Shown: positions 33,472 to 41,265 of the stretch, in pieces
Numbering within the stretch: position 1 is the first letter of the stretch
How the letters are laid out: each line of letters starts with the position of its first letter
DNA from: Kribbella pratensis
GTDB taxonomy: Bacteria > Actinomycetota > Actinomycetes > Propionibacteriales > Kribbellaceae
Assembly (NCBI RefSeq): GCF_004365355.1
Contig: NZ_SODP01000004.1
Span: forward strand, 124,001 to 188,000
Reading direction: 5' to 3'
Length of the DNA: 64,000 nucleotides
Notes under the pieces: generated by a model
The model's input: the letters and a program-made list of their open reading frames with translations, nothing else
Told to the model about the DNA's origin: nothing
Databases searched by the model: none
Made by a program: the position numbers and the translations under genes

Positions 33472-34041
33472 TCAGATAACGGCGTACCCGGTGGCGGCGC
33501 TCAACGCACTCAAGTCGGGCTCGCCGTACTTCGAGCGCAGCTCGGCGAACCTCCGCACCTTGTCCGGCCCGAACCGCGCGACCTCCGCCGCGTACGTGGC
33601 AGCGGTCATGAACACCGGCGGCGTCCGCTTGCTGTGGAACTTGTCCGCGTAGAGGACCAGCTCCTCCTCGGGCGTCCGCGGCAGGTAGTCGTCGACCGGG
33701 ATCGGCAGCGCCTGGCGCACCACGTCGTCCCGTGTGATCCCGACTCCGGTGTGGCACGAAGCGAACCGGCAGATCTCGACCGGAAAACCCAACGATGCAA
33801 GGAGTTCGTGCCCGAGGACGCCGTGCCGGACATAAGGCGACGACTCGAGCCGATAGACCCCGACGTCATGCAGCAGCGCACCGGCCCGCACCAGATCGGT
33901 GTCCACGTCACGCCCGGCGAAGAACTGCTCGGTGAGCGAACACACCAGCCGGCAGTGCTCGAAGACGATCTCGAACGCGTCCCGGGCCGGCGCGTACGCC
34001 CGGTGCAACGCGCGGATCTCGGCGTCGGTGGGGATCTGCAT
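33472..34041 (-). CDS. HD-domain protein
   Basis: This 189-residue protein has an HD phosphohydrolase domain: HCRLVCSLTEQF supplies the first His, GALLHDVGVYRLE is the H-D pair, and HGVLGHELLASLGFP and FASCHTGVG give the later metal ligands. It would hydrolyse a phosphomonoester or nucleotide with a divalent metal. The start overlaps the TetR stop as TGATG, tying it to the TetR gene. The substrate is not known. Confidence 0.9.
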   Translation of the reverse strand: MQIPTDAEIRALHRAYAPARDAFEIVFEHCRLVCSLTEQFFAGRDVDTDLVRAGALLHDVGVYRLESSPYVRHGVLGHELLASLGFPVEICRFASCHTGVGITRDDVVRQALPIPVDDYLPRTPEEELVLYADKFHSKRTPPVFMTAATYAAEVARFGPDKVRRFAELRSKYGEPDLSALSAATGYAVI

Positions 34042-34631
34042 CAGCCGGTCAGCTGCTGCTGGAGGACGGGCGCCAGCCGATCGATCAGCGTCTCCACGTC
34101 GACGGACGCGACCGGCTCGAGCCCGACCAGATAGCGGACGATCGCGACCCCGACCAGCTGGGTGGCGACCATGCCGACCCGCAGCTGGGCGTCCGGCGCG
34201 TCGAGCGTCTGGGAGACCGGCTGGATGATCATCTGGCTGATCCCCTCCCGCATCATCCGGGCCACCTCGTCGCTGCTGACCACGCTGCGGAACAGCGCCT
34301 TCATCCGCTGTTGGCCTTCCGGTGACTCCCAGACCCCGAGGAACGCCGTCGCGATCCGCCGGCCGATCTCCGTGCGCGGTCCATTGACGATGGTCGCGGC
34401 GATCTGGCGAGGGTCGACCGGGATCGCCATCGCCTCGATGAACAGCTCTTCCTTGCTGTCGAAGTAGTGGTGCACCAACGCTGCGTCGACCCCGGCCTGC
34501 CGCGCGACCGCACGGATCGAGGTGGCCGAGAATCCCTTGTCCGCAAAGGATTCCCGGGCCGCTTGCAGGATCTCTCCCCGCGTGTCCGGTCCGCCCGGGC
34601 GGCGTCCCGGCGTACGTCGGGAAGCGGTCAC
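34041..34631 (-). CDS. TetR-family transcriptional regulator
   Basis: A 196-residue TetR regulator. The helix-turn-helix is ATSIRAVARQAGVDAALVHHYF followed by DSKEELF. The C-terminal domain is of the TetR_C actinobacterial type. The GTG start overlaps the stop of the sugar isomerase gene (GTGA) and its stop overlaps the HD gene. It is well placed to control the downstream HD/ABC exporter genes through the palindrome at 33415. Confidence 0.92.
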   Translation of the reverse strand: MTASRRTPGRRPGGPDTRGEILQAARESFADKGFSATSIRAVARQAGVDAALVHHYFDSKEELFIEAMAIPVDPRQIAATIVNGPRTEIGRRIATAFLGVWESPEGQQRMKALFRSVVSSDEVARMMREGISQMIIQPVSQTLDAPDAQLRVGMVATQLVGVAIVRYLVGLEPVASVDVETLIDRLAPVLQQQLTG

Positions 34632-35482
34632 GGCGTCAGCTCCGAGATCTCACCTTCCGGCGTGACCGCGAACGACGTACGGCGGGAGGTGCCGCGGACG
34701 AAGTGCTTGCGGGTGAACTCGAGCGACTCGACCAGGTCGACCTCGCGCTCGGAGCGACTGGTCGCGCGACGGGTGTTGATCTCGATGATGATGTGCCCGC
34801 GGAAGTCCTGGTTGGCCAGCGTGCCGAGCAGGTCCGCGGCGCGCTGTGTGCCGCGGCCCGGCACCAGGTGCTCGTCCTTCGCCGACCCCGTCCCGTCGGT
34901 CAGGTGGACATGGGTGAGGCTCTTGCCCATCGTCGCGGCGAGCTCGACGCAGTCCTGCTCGGCCGTCGACGCGTGCGACAGGTCGAGGGTGGTGTGCGCG
35001 TACGTCTGCTCGGTCGGGTCCCAGCTCGGCGCGTACGCCTGCAGGTCACGCCCCGGCGCACGCCACGGGTACATGTTCTCGACCGCGAGCGTCACGCCGG
35101 TTTCGGCCTCCAGCCGGGCGATCCCCTCGACGAACCCGCGCGCGTAGTCCCGCTGCCAGCGGAACGGCGGATGGACGACGACGACGTCCGCGCCGAGCTC
35201 CTTCGCGGCCTCGGCGCTGCGCTCGACCTTGCTCCACGGGTCGGTCCCCCAGACCCGCTGCATGATCAGCAGCGTCGGCGCGTGCAGCGCGAGCACGGGG
35301 AGCTGGTGATAGTCGACGAGTCGCTTGATCGCGTCGATCTGGGTGCTCAGCGGATCGATCCCGATCATCACCTCGACACCGTCGTACCCGAGCCGGGCGG
35401 CGAGCTCGAACCCGCTCGCGGTCGACTCGGGGTAGACGGAGGCGGTGGACAGACCGATCTTCGCGGTTGTGCGGGGGTTCAT
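34628..35482 (-). CDS. Sugar phosphate isomerase/epimerase-family protein
   Basis: A 284-residue AP-endonuclease-2-like TIM barrel. Family landmarks are KIGLSTASVYPESTASGFEL, GYDGVEVMIGIDP, VTLAVENMYPW (metal Glu), ELGADVVVVHPPF and VHLTDGTGSAKDEHLVPGRG. Members isomerise or epimerise sugars with a divalent metal. It follows the Ppx/GppA gene by 4 bases, an association seen in many actinobacterial genomes. Confidence 0.9.
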   Translation of the reverse strand: MNPRTTAKIGLSTASVYPESTASGFELAARLGYDGVEVMIGIDPLSTQIDAIKRLVDYHQLPVLALHAPTLLIMQRVWGTDPWSKVERSAEAAKELGADVVVVHPPFRWQRDYARGFVEGIARLEAETGVTLAVENMYPWRAPGRDLQAYAPSWDPTEQTYAHTTLDLSHASTAEQDCVELAATMGKSLTHVHLTDGTGSAKDEHLVPGRGTQRAADLLGTLANQDFRGHIIIEINTRRATSRSEREVDLVESLEFTRKHFVRGTSRRTSFAVTPEGEISELTP

Positions 35483-35486
35483 CGGT

Positions 35487-36419
35487 TCACCGGGGCTGCA
35501 GCTGGTCGAGCCGGGACAAGATGACGCCCTCGCGGAGCGCCCACGGGCAGACCTCGAGGGCCTGCAGGTCGAACAGATCCATCACGGCGTCCGCGACCAG
35601 CGCGCCGGCGACCAGCTGCGACGAGCGACCGGCCGACACCCCGGGCAGCGCGGCCCGCTCGGCGGCCGACATCTTGGTCAGCTTCGGGATCCACTCGCTC
35701 AGGTCGTCGCGGTTGAGCGTGCGCGGCACGTACGGTCCGTCGGCCGACGGGGCGGCTCCGGCGATCCGGGCCAGCGAGCGGAACGTCTTGCTGGTGGCGA
35801 CCGAACGCTGCGGCTTGCCGGCCCTCAGCACCGGACCTGCGACCGCCGCCATCTCCAGCCGGATCCGCCTGCGCAGCGCGCGCACCTGCTCCTTGTCCGG
35901 CGGGTCCACGGTCAGGTCCTCACGGGTCAACCGGCCGGCGCCGAGCTGGACCGAGACCGCCACGGTCGGCTGCTCGTCCGATCCGGCCGCGATCTCCAGT
36001 GACCCGCCGCCGATGTCGAACACCGCCAGCCGGCCGGAGGACCAGCCGAACCAACGCCGTACGGCGAGGAACGTCAGCCGGGCCTCGTCGTCGCCGCTCA
36101 GCACCTCGAGGTCCACGCCGGTCTCCGACCGGACCCGGTCCAGCACCTTCTCGCCGTTCGGCGCCTCACGCAGCGCGGAGGTGGCGAACGCGAGCAGCGA
36201 CTCGCAGCCCTTGTCCTCGGCCAGCTCCACCGCTTCCTTGGTGAAGGCGATCAGCCCGTCGGCCCCGGACTGGTCGATCTTCCCGTCCTTGTCGAGGTGC
36301 TCGGCCAGCCGCAGCTCGGTCTTGTGCGAGTACGCCGGAAGCGGCGCGGCACCGCGATGTGCGTCCACCACGAGCAGGTGGACGGTGTTTGATCCCACGT
36401 CTAGTACGCCGAGCCGCAT
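35487..36419 (-). CDS. Exopolyphosphatase/GppA-family phosphatase
   Basis: A 310-residue Ppx/GppA protein with the ASKHA fold. MRLGVLDVGSNTVHLLVVDA is the first ATP/phosphate motif, and LAVFDIGGGSLEIAAGSD is the second (GGGSxE). It hydrolyses polyphosphate or pppGpp. The protein is the short, single-module type of actinobacteria, without the C-terminal HD extension. It heads a minus-strand operon reaching to the ABC exporter. Confidence 0.94.
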   Translation of the reverse strand: MRLGVLDVGSNTVHLLVVDAHRGAAPLPAYSHKTELRLAEHLDKDGKIDQSGADGLIAFTKEAVELAEDKGCESLLAFATSALREAPNGEKVLDRVRSETGVDLEVLSGDDEARLTFLAVRRWFGWSSGRLAVFDIGGGSLEIAAGSDEQPTVAVSVQLGAGRLTREDLTVDPPDKEQVRALRRRIRLEMAAVAGPVLRAGKPQRSVATSKTFRSLARIAGAAPSADGPYVPRTLNRDDLSEWIPKLTKMSAAERAALPGVSAGRSSQLVAGALVADAVMDLFDLQALEVCPWALREGVILSRLDQLQPR

Positions 36420-36504
36420 TCCCCCACGCTACTGGACGTGGGTGCAGCGGCGGGTCGGGAGTCGGGGTTCACAGTTGGGGGGTGAAGGCGCGTACGCTTT
36501 CTGA

Positions 36505-37248
36505 GTGCCTGAGGTTTCTCTCGATTTCCCCCGCGCCTGGGTCGAGTTCATCGACCCCGACGACTCCGACCAGGTGTTCCGCTGCGACCTGACCTGGCTG
36601 ACGTCCAACTGGACCTGCATCTTCGGCGGTGGCTGCCAGGGGATCTACAAGGGCCGGCCGAACGACGGCTGTTGCACGCTGGGCGCGCACTTCTCCGACT
36701 CCGACGACGAGAAGCGGGTGAAGAAGTGGGCCAAGGAGCTCAGCAAGGAGGACTGGCAGTTCCGTAAGGAAGGCCGGGCCAACGGCTGGGTCGAGACCGA
36801 CGACGAGGGTGAGCGCAAGACCCGGGTCTGGGAGGGTGCCTGCATCTTCCTGAACCGTCCGGGTTTCGAAGGCGGCGCGGGCTGTGCCCTGCACGGGCTG
36901 GCGCTCAAGCGCGACATCCACTTCGTCGAGACCAAGCCCGACGTGTGCTGGCAGTTGCCGATCCGCCGGACCTTCCGGGAGGTCGAGCGACCCGACGGCA
37001 CGACGTACACCGAGGTCGGCATCGCTGAGTACGACCGGCGCGGCTGGGGCCCGGGCGGGCACGACCTCGACTGGTACTGCACCGGAAACACCGAGGCCCA
37101 CATCAACGTCGAGGCGGTCTTCGAGTCGAGCAAGGTCGAGCTTCAGACCCTGATGGGCCCCAAGGCGTACGACGTACTCGCCGAGCTGTGCCGTCAGCAC
37201 CTGGAGGCAGCACGACCGTTGCTGCCCCACCCGGCGTCTAAGCAGTGA
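36505..37248 (+). CDS. Cys-rich protein, DUF3109/YkgJ-like
   Basis: A 247-residue soluble protein with about ten Cys, including WTCIFGGGCQGIYKGRPNDG, then CCTLGAHF, GACIFLN, GGAGCALHG, VCWQLPIR and WYCTGN. The clustered Cys resemble metal or iron-sulfur site proteins of the YkgJ/DUF3109 kind. I recognise the general type only; the function is unknown. The GTG start is 86 bases from the divergent ppx gene. The stop is 11 bases inside the end of the convergent SDR gene. Confidence 0.7.
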   Translation: MPEVSLDFPRAWVEFIDPDDSDQVFRCDLTWLTSNWTCIFGGGCQGIYKGRPNDGCCTLGAHFSDSDDEKRVKKWAKELSKEDWQFRKEGRANGWVETDDEGERKTRVWEGACIFLNRPGFEGGAGCALHGLALKRDIHFVETKPDVCWQLPIRRTFREVERPDGTTYTEVGIAEYDRRGWGPGGHDLDWYCTGNTEAHINVEAVFESSKVELQTLMGPKAYDVLAELCRQHLEAARPLLPHPASKQ

Positions 37249-38191
37249 TCTTGCCGTTGTCGACGAGCCACCCGATCGCGTCCAGGGCGGCCTCGACCGC
37301 GGAGTAGCGCGGCCGGAAGCCGAGCAGGCGGGCCGCCTTGTCCATCGAGCAGTTCGGGCTGTGCTGGATGTGGTCCCGCGTAGCCCCCGCGTCCTGGTCG
37401 GAAACGGTCTGGCGCCACTCGTCCCAGGACGCGAAGGTCAGCCCGGCTTCCTGACCGAACCAGCCGGCCACGCTCTCGGCGTACCCGCGCAGGGTCACCG
37501 CATCACTGGCGACCGCGTGGAAGCTTTCACCGAGGGCCGTCGAACGGTTCGCGATCGCGGCCAGGAAGACGCCCGCCACGTCGGCCGCGTGGACCGGGTT
37601 GAGCGTCTCGAGGCCGAAGTTCGGCAGCAGCACACCGTCGCCTTGGGCAAGCTTGTCGAAGACGCCGAGATCGAAGTTGCCGGCCGGGTTGACCGGCGTC
37701 CATCCGGGTCCGCAGATGTGACCGGGGTGGACGATCGTCACCGGCAGTCCGTCGCGGCGCGCCTTGCCGAGCAGGTACGCCTCGATCGCCGCCTTCTGGA
37801 CGCCGTATTCGCCGAACGGCCTGCGCGGCGTGTCCTCGCGGGTCGGGACGATCCCGCTCGGACCATGCACCCAGATCGTGCCGCAGTGCAGGAGGTGCTG
37901 GATCCTTCCTTGCACCGCCTCGGCGAGTTGCCGCGCGCTGTCCTCGGTGAAGCAGATCAGGTCGATCACGACGTCCGGACTCAGCTCGGCGACCCGCTGC
38001 CCGAACGTCCCGGCCGCATCCTCGGCCTCCCGGTCGACCTGGATCAGCTCGACCCGCTGCCACGCTCCGTCCGACTGGTACGGCGTCCGTTCGCCGCGAC
38101 TGAGCACCGTGACCTGATGACCGAGGCGGACCAGCGCCGGGACCAGATAGGTGCCGATATGACCAGTGCCTCCGATGACGACCGTACGCAT
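37238..38191 (-). CDS. NAD-dependent epimerase/dehydratase-family SDR
   Basis: A 317-residue extended SDR. VVIGGTGHIGTYLVPALVRL gives GGxGxxG nucleotide binding, IQHLLHCGTIWVHGPSG replaces the usual Ser/Thr motif, and EYGVQKAAIEAYLL supplies YxxxK (Tyr and Lys present). The usual start MRTVVIGG is preferred; codons upstream to 38254 are probably untranslated. This resembles the mRNA-binding/NAD-dependent epimerase group of actinobacteria. The substrate is unknown. Confidence 0.88.
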   Translation of the reverse strand: MRTVVIGGTGHIGTYLVPALVRLGHQVTVLSRGERTPYQSDGAWQRVELIQVDREAEDAAGTFGQRVAELSPDVVIDLICFTEDSARQLAEAVQGRIQHLLHCGTIWVHGPSGIVPTREDTPRRPFGEYGVQKAAIEAYLLGKARRDGLPVTIVHPGHICGPGWTPVNPAGNFDLGVFDKLAQGDGVLLPNFGLETLNPVHAADVAGVFLAAIANRSTALGESFHAVASDAVTLRGYAESVAGWFGQEAGLTFASWDEWRQTVSDQDAGATRDHIQHSPNCSMDKAARLLGFRPRYSAVEAALDAIGWLVDNGKITA

Positions 38192-38253
38192 GTCGTAGAG
38201 CCTAGGGCCTAACGACACACCCGGTACGACGAATGTCGGTGGGGGACGCAACA

Positions 38254-38895
38254 ATGACTGGCATGCGTCTGGATCATCTGTCGTACGCGTGCGGGCCCGA
38301 GGGGTGCCGTGCGACCGTCGAGCGGTTGTCCACGCTGCTCGGAGCGGAGTTCGTCGACGGTGGGGTGCACCCGCGCTTCGGCACGGTGAACCACATCCTC
38401 CCGTTGGAGAACGACCGCTACATCGAGGTGGTCGACGTCCTGGACCACCCGGCCTCCGACAAGGCCCCGTTCGGTCAGGCGGTGCGCGCCCGCAAGGAGC
38501 TCGGCGGCGGCTGGCTGGGCTGGGTGGTTGCCGTCCGCGACATGGAGCGGATGGAGCAGCGCCTCGGCCGGCAGGCGGTTCCCGGCAACCGGCACCGGCC
38601 CGACGGGGTCAACCTGACCTGGCGGCAGATCGGCGTGAAGGGTCTGATCGCCGACCCGCAGTTGCCGTTCTTCATCCACTGGGACGACCTCGGTGAGCAC
38701 CCGTCGGTCGGCGGCAAGGGCATCAAGCTGACCGCCCTCGAGATCGCCGGCGACCCGGTCCGGGTCACCGACTGGATCGGCCACCCGGCCGACCACCTGC
38801 TGAACGACCTCGACGTCGCCTGGGTCGGGCCCAACGGCCAGCCCGGACTGAACGCGGCTGTCTTCGACACCCCGAACGGCATTGTCCGGCTGTAG
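38254..38895 (+). CDS. VOC-superfamily (glyoxalase-like) protein
   Basis: A 213-residue single-chain protein with two betaalphabetabetabeta modules: RLDHLSYACGPEGCRATVER with the metal-type H, HPRFGTVNHILPLENDRYIE, then PFFIHWDDLGEHPSVGGKG and TAVFDTPNG-like ending. It fits the Glyoxalase_3-type domain. The start MTGMRLDHL is used. It is divergent from the SDR gene (62 bases) and ends before a clear terminator. Confidence 0.85.
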   Translation: MTGMRLDHLSYACGPEGCRATVERLSTLLGAEFVDGGVHPRFGTVNHILPLENDRYIEVVDVLDHPASDKAPFGQAVRARKELGGGWLGWVVAVRDMERMEQRLGRQAVPGNRHRPDGVNLTWRQIGVKGLIADPQLPFFIHWDDLGEHPSVGGKGIKLTALEIAGDPVRVTDWIGHPADHLLNDLDVAWVGPNGQPGLNAAVFDTPNGIVRL

Positions 38896-38902
38896 TACTT
38901 CG

Positions 38903-38932
38903 CCCCCGGTCGCTCTTGACCGGGGGTTTTCT
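38903..38932 (+). terminator. Terminator after VOC gene
   Basis: CCCCCGGTC-GCTCTT-GACCGGGGG with a following TTTTCTT: a 9-base-pair GC-rich stem and T run, 8 bases after the stop. Confidence 0.9.
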
Positions 38933-38943
38933 TCGGCCTAACG

Positions 38944-38961
38944 TACAACCAAATGGTTGTA
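38944..38961. promoter_or_regulatory. ArsR operator overlapping the arsR start codon
   Basis: TACAACCA-AA-TGGTTGTA is a perfect 18-base palindrome that includes the ATG of the ArsR gene (38953). This is the usual form of SRPBCC-linked ArsR operators. No ribosome site precedes the ATG, so the transcript is probably leaderless. Confidence 0.75.
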
Positions 38962-39309
38962 GATGAGGTTCTCACAGATCGGTTGCTGCACGCGCTGGCG
39001 GATTCGACGCGGCGCGACATCGTGCGGCGGTGCCTGGGCGAGGCGGCGTCGGTGTCCCGGTTGGCCGACGTGTACCCGATGAGTTTCGCCGCGGTGCAGA
39101 AGCACGTCGCCGTCCTGGAACGGGCCGGCCTGGTGAGCAAGGAACGACGCGGGAGGGAGCAACTGGTGCGCAGCGAGATCGACGCCGTACGGCAGGCCCG
39201 GCAGGCGCTGGACCAGCTCGAGGCGACCTGGCGCGGACGGATCGAGCGGATGTCCGACATCTTGGCCGAAGACGAAGGAGATGGAACACATGAGCGTGAC
39301 CAGCATTAA
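38953..39309 (+). CDS. ArsR-family transcriptional regulator
   Basis: A 118-residue winged-helix regulator: LLHALADSTRRDIVRRCLGE, then SVSRLADVYPMSFAAVQKHVAVLERAGLV read over the recognition helix. It lacks the metal Cys cluster and belongs to the SdpR/PyeR-like ArsR group. It is paired with an AHSA1-domain gene whose start overlaps it by 20 bases. Autoregulation through the palindrome over its own start codon is likely. Confidence 0.94.
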   Translation: MVVDEVLTDRLLHALADSTRRDIVRRCLGEAASVSRLADVYPMSFAAVQKHVAVLERAGLVSKERRGREQLVRSEIDAVRQARQALDQLEATWRGRIERMSDILAEDEGDGTHERDQH

Positions 39310-39775
39310 CAAGGATTTCGAGGCGTTGACGCTGACGCTGGTGGCGGACTTCGAGGCGTCCACCGACAAGGTCTGGGACCTGTGGGCCGACCCGCGCAAG
39401 CTCGAGCGGTGGTGGGGGCCGCCGACGCATCCGGCGACGATGGTCGACCACGACCTGACGCCGGGCGGCCGGGTGTTCTACTACATGACCAGCCCGGAAG
39501 GCGAGAAGTTCCACGGGCTGTGGCAGTTCATCGCAGTGGACCCGCCGAAGTCGCTCGAGTTCGTCGACGCGTTCGCGAACGCCGACGGGGAGATCGACGG
39601 CGCGCTCCCGCCGTACGTCGCGCATCTGGAGCTGACGGCGCACGACGGCGGCACCCGGATGGAGCTGCGTGCCTCGTTCGACACCCGCGAGCAGATGGAT
39701 CAACTGCTCGGCATCCAGATGGACATCGGCATGGAGCAGGCGATGTCGCAGATCGACGCTCTGCTCGCCGCCTAG
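39290..39775 (+). CDS. SRPBCC/AHSA1-domain protein
   Basis: A 161-residue AHSA1-type START-like lipid/hydrophobic-ligand fold: TLVADFEASTDKVWDLWADP, then RWWGPPTHPATM and FYYMTSPEGEKFHGLW and DGGTRMELR. The ATG at 39290 is 8 bases after GAAGGAG, which rules out the closer ATG 39281. Function of the ArsR-AHSA1 pair is unclear; these proteins often respond to stress or bind small ligands. Confidence 0.9.
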   Translation: MSVTSINKDFEALTLTLVADFEASTDKVWDLWADPRKLERWWGPPTHPATMVDHDLTPGGRVFYYMTSPEGEKFHGLWQFIAVDPPKSLEFVDAFANADGEIDGALPPYVAHLELTAHDGGTRMELRASFDTREQMDQLLGIQMDIGMEQAMSQIDALLAA

Positions 39776-41160
39776 TGGATCTTCTCGAGGTCCGCCAGTG
39801 AGGTCTCCAGGTGGCCGAGCATGCGTTGCAGGTGCGGGACGGTGCGGCGGTCGCCGATCAGGCCGAAGTGCAATTGGTGGTCGTAGCTGGTGACGCTGAT
39901 GTTCAGCGCCTGGCCGTTGAGCACGATGCTCGCCGGGTACATGCCGAGCAGCCGCGAGCGGTTCCAGTAGAGCGGGCTCTCGGTGGGTCCCGGGACGTTC
40001 GAGATCACCACGTTGTACGGCGGCGTCGTACGGCCCGCGACGCCCGGGAGTACTGCGGCCGGGCCGGCCACGCCGAAGCCGAGCGCGCCGACGATCAGGT
40101 TCTGCAGCGGGCTGAGCCCGGACAGCACGCCCTTGCCCTGGGCGGTCGATGCCATGATGCGGCGGATGCGGCGTTCGGGATCTTGCTGGTCCGTGGCGAG
40201 GTCGGCGATCAGCGTGGTGAGCGAGTTGCCGCCGCCGGGTGCCCCGTCGCGATCCCGCAACGAGACCGGGACCATGGCTGTCAACGTCTTGTCCGGAAGG
40301 GCGTTCAGCTCGAGCAAATAGTTGCGCAAGGCCCCTGAACACATCGCGAGCACGACGTCGTTCAGCGTCGCGCCGGTGATCGCCCGAACCTTCTCCAACC
40401 GCTCGAGAGGCCAAGACTGCGCCGCAAACCGCCGAGCCCCGGTCACCGCCTGATTCAAGATCGTCTTCGGCGCCTGAAACGGCATGGTCGACTGCAGCAG
40501 GCCCTTGACCCCAGCCAACGGAAGACCTGCCAGACCGGCGAACGTCTTGACCGCGTCGACCGGCAGGCGTGCGACCGACGGCAGCCGTCCCGCACCGGCC
40601 CCAACCGGCTCGTGTGACTGCGGCAGCGCGTAGGTGGCGGGCATGTTTGTTCTGGTGGGGTCGGTCGTGAGTGTGTCCTGCATCCAGCGGAGTGCTGTGA
40701 CGCCGTCGATCAGCGCGTGGTGGATCTTGCTGTAGAGGGCGAAGCGGCGGCCCTCGACGCCTTCGATGAGGTGCATCTCCCACAGCGGGCGGTGACGGTC
40801 CAGGAGCGTGCCGTGCAGTCGGCTGGTGAGTTCGAACAACTCCCGGTAGCGCCCCGGGCGAGGCAGCGCGGACAGCCGGACGTGGTACTCGAGGTCGATG
40901 TGCGGATCCTGCTCCCAGGACCAGTAGCCGAGGTCCTGCGGCCGGTTCCGCACCCGCCGTTCGAACAAGGGATTGACCGACGGCGCGGCGAGCATCTCGT
41001 GGTACAGCCGTGACACGAAATCCCGCGAGCTCTCGGGAAAAACATGATCCCGTCCGGCCCCCTCCGGGAGCTCGAACAACATCAGCCCACCGACGTGCAT
41101 CGGCTGCTCCCGGGTCTCGCCACCCAGGAACATCGCGTCCAGCGGCCCCACCGCGGTCAT
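39772..41160 (-). CDS. Wax ester synthase/diacylglycerol acyltransferase (WS/DGAT)
   Basis: This 462-residue membrane-associated acyltransferase makes triacylglycerol or wax esters from acyl-CoA. The catalytic HHxxxDG motif is IHHALIDGVTAL (H147, H148, D152) and the C-terminal DUF1298 segment contains NVVISNVPGPTESPLYW. The start MTAVGPLDAMF is the family N-terminus, with GGAGGGACC upstream. It converges with the AHSA1 gene by 4 bases. Actinobacteria often have several copies. Confidence 0.95.
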   Translation of the reverse strand: MTAVGPLDAMFLGGETREQPMHVGGLMLFELPEGAGRDHVFPESSRDFVSRLYHEMLAAPSVNPLFERRVRNRPQDLGYWSWEQDPHIDLEYHVRLSALPRPGRYRELFELTSRLHGTLLDRHRPLWEMHLIEGVEGRRFALYSKIHHALIDGVTALRWMQDTLTTDPTRTNMPATYALPQSHEPVGAGAGRLPSVARLPVDAVKTFAGLAGLPLAGVKGLLQSTMPFQAPKTILNQAVTGARRFAAQSWPLERLEKVRAITGATLNDVVLAMCSGALRNYLLELNALPDKTLTAMVPVSLRDRDGAPGGGNSLTTLIADLATDQQDPERRIRRIMASTAQGKGVLSGLSPLQNLIVGALGFGVAGPAAVLPGVAGRTTPPYNVVISNVPGPTESPLYWNRSRLLGMYPASIVLNGQALNISVTSYDHQLHFGLIGDRRTVPHLQRMLGHLETSLADLEKIH

Positions 41161-41239
41161 GGTCCCTCCGCTCCCGACCCGACCCCTCTGACGCTTCATC
41201 GTTCGCCAGAGGTGGCCGGGTCGTCTACCCCTGCTAACA

Positions 41240-41264
41240 GGGATAACGGAGATTTAGTTATCCC
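41240..41264. other. Hairpin between GH20 and WS/DGAT genes
   Basis: GGGATAAC (41240-41247) and GTTATCCC (41257-41264) form an 8-base-pair stem with a 9-base loop, just past the hexosaminidase stop. It could be a weak terminator for that gene or an operator upstream of the WS/DGAT gene. AT-rich for this genome. Confidence 0.4.
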
Positions 41265-41265
41265 C

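Noticed and set aside
38972..40783. 603-codon minus-strand frame across the ArsR, AHSA1 and WS/DGAT genes
   Set aside because: It crosses several confident genes on both strands and has no domain pattern. High-GC antisense artefact.
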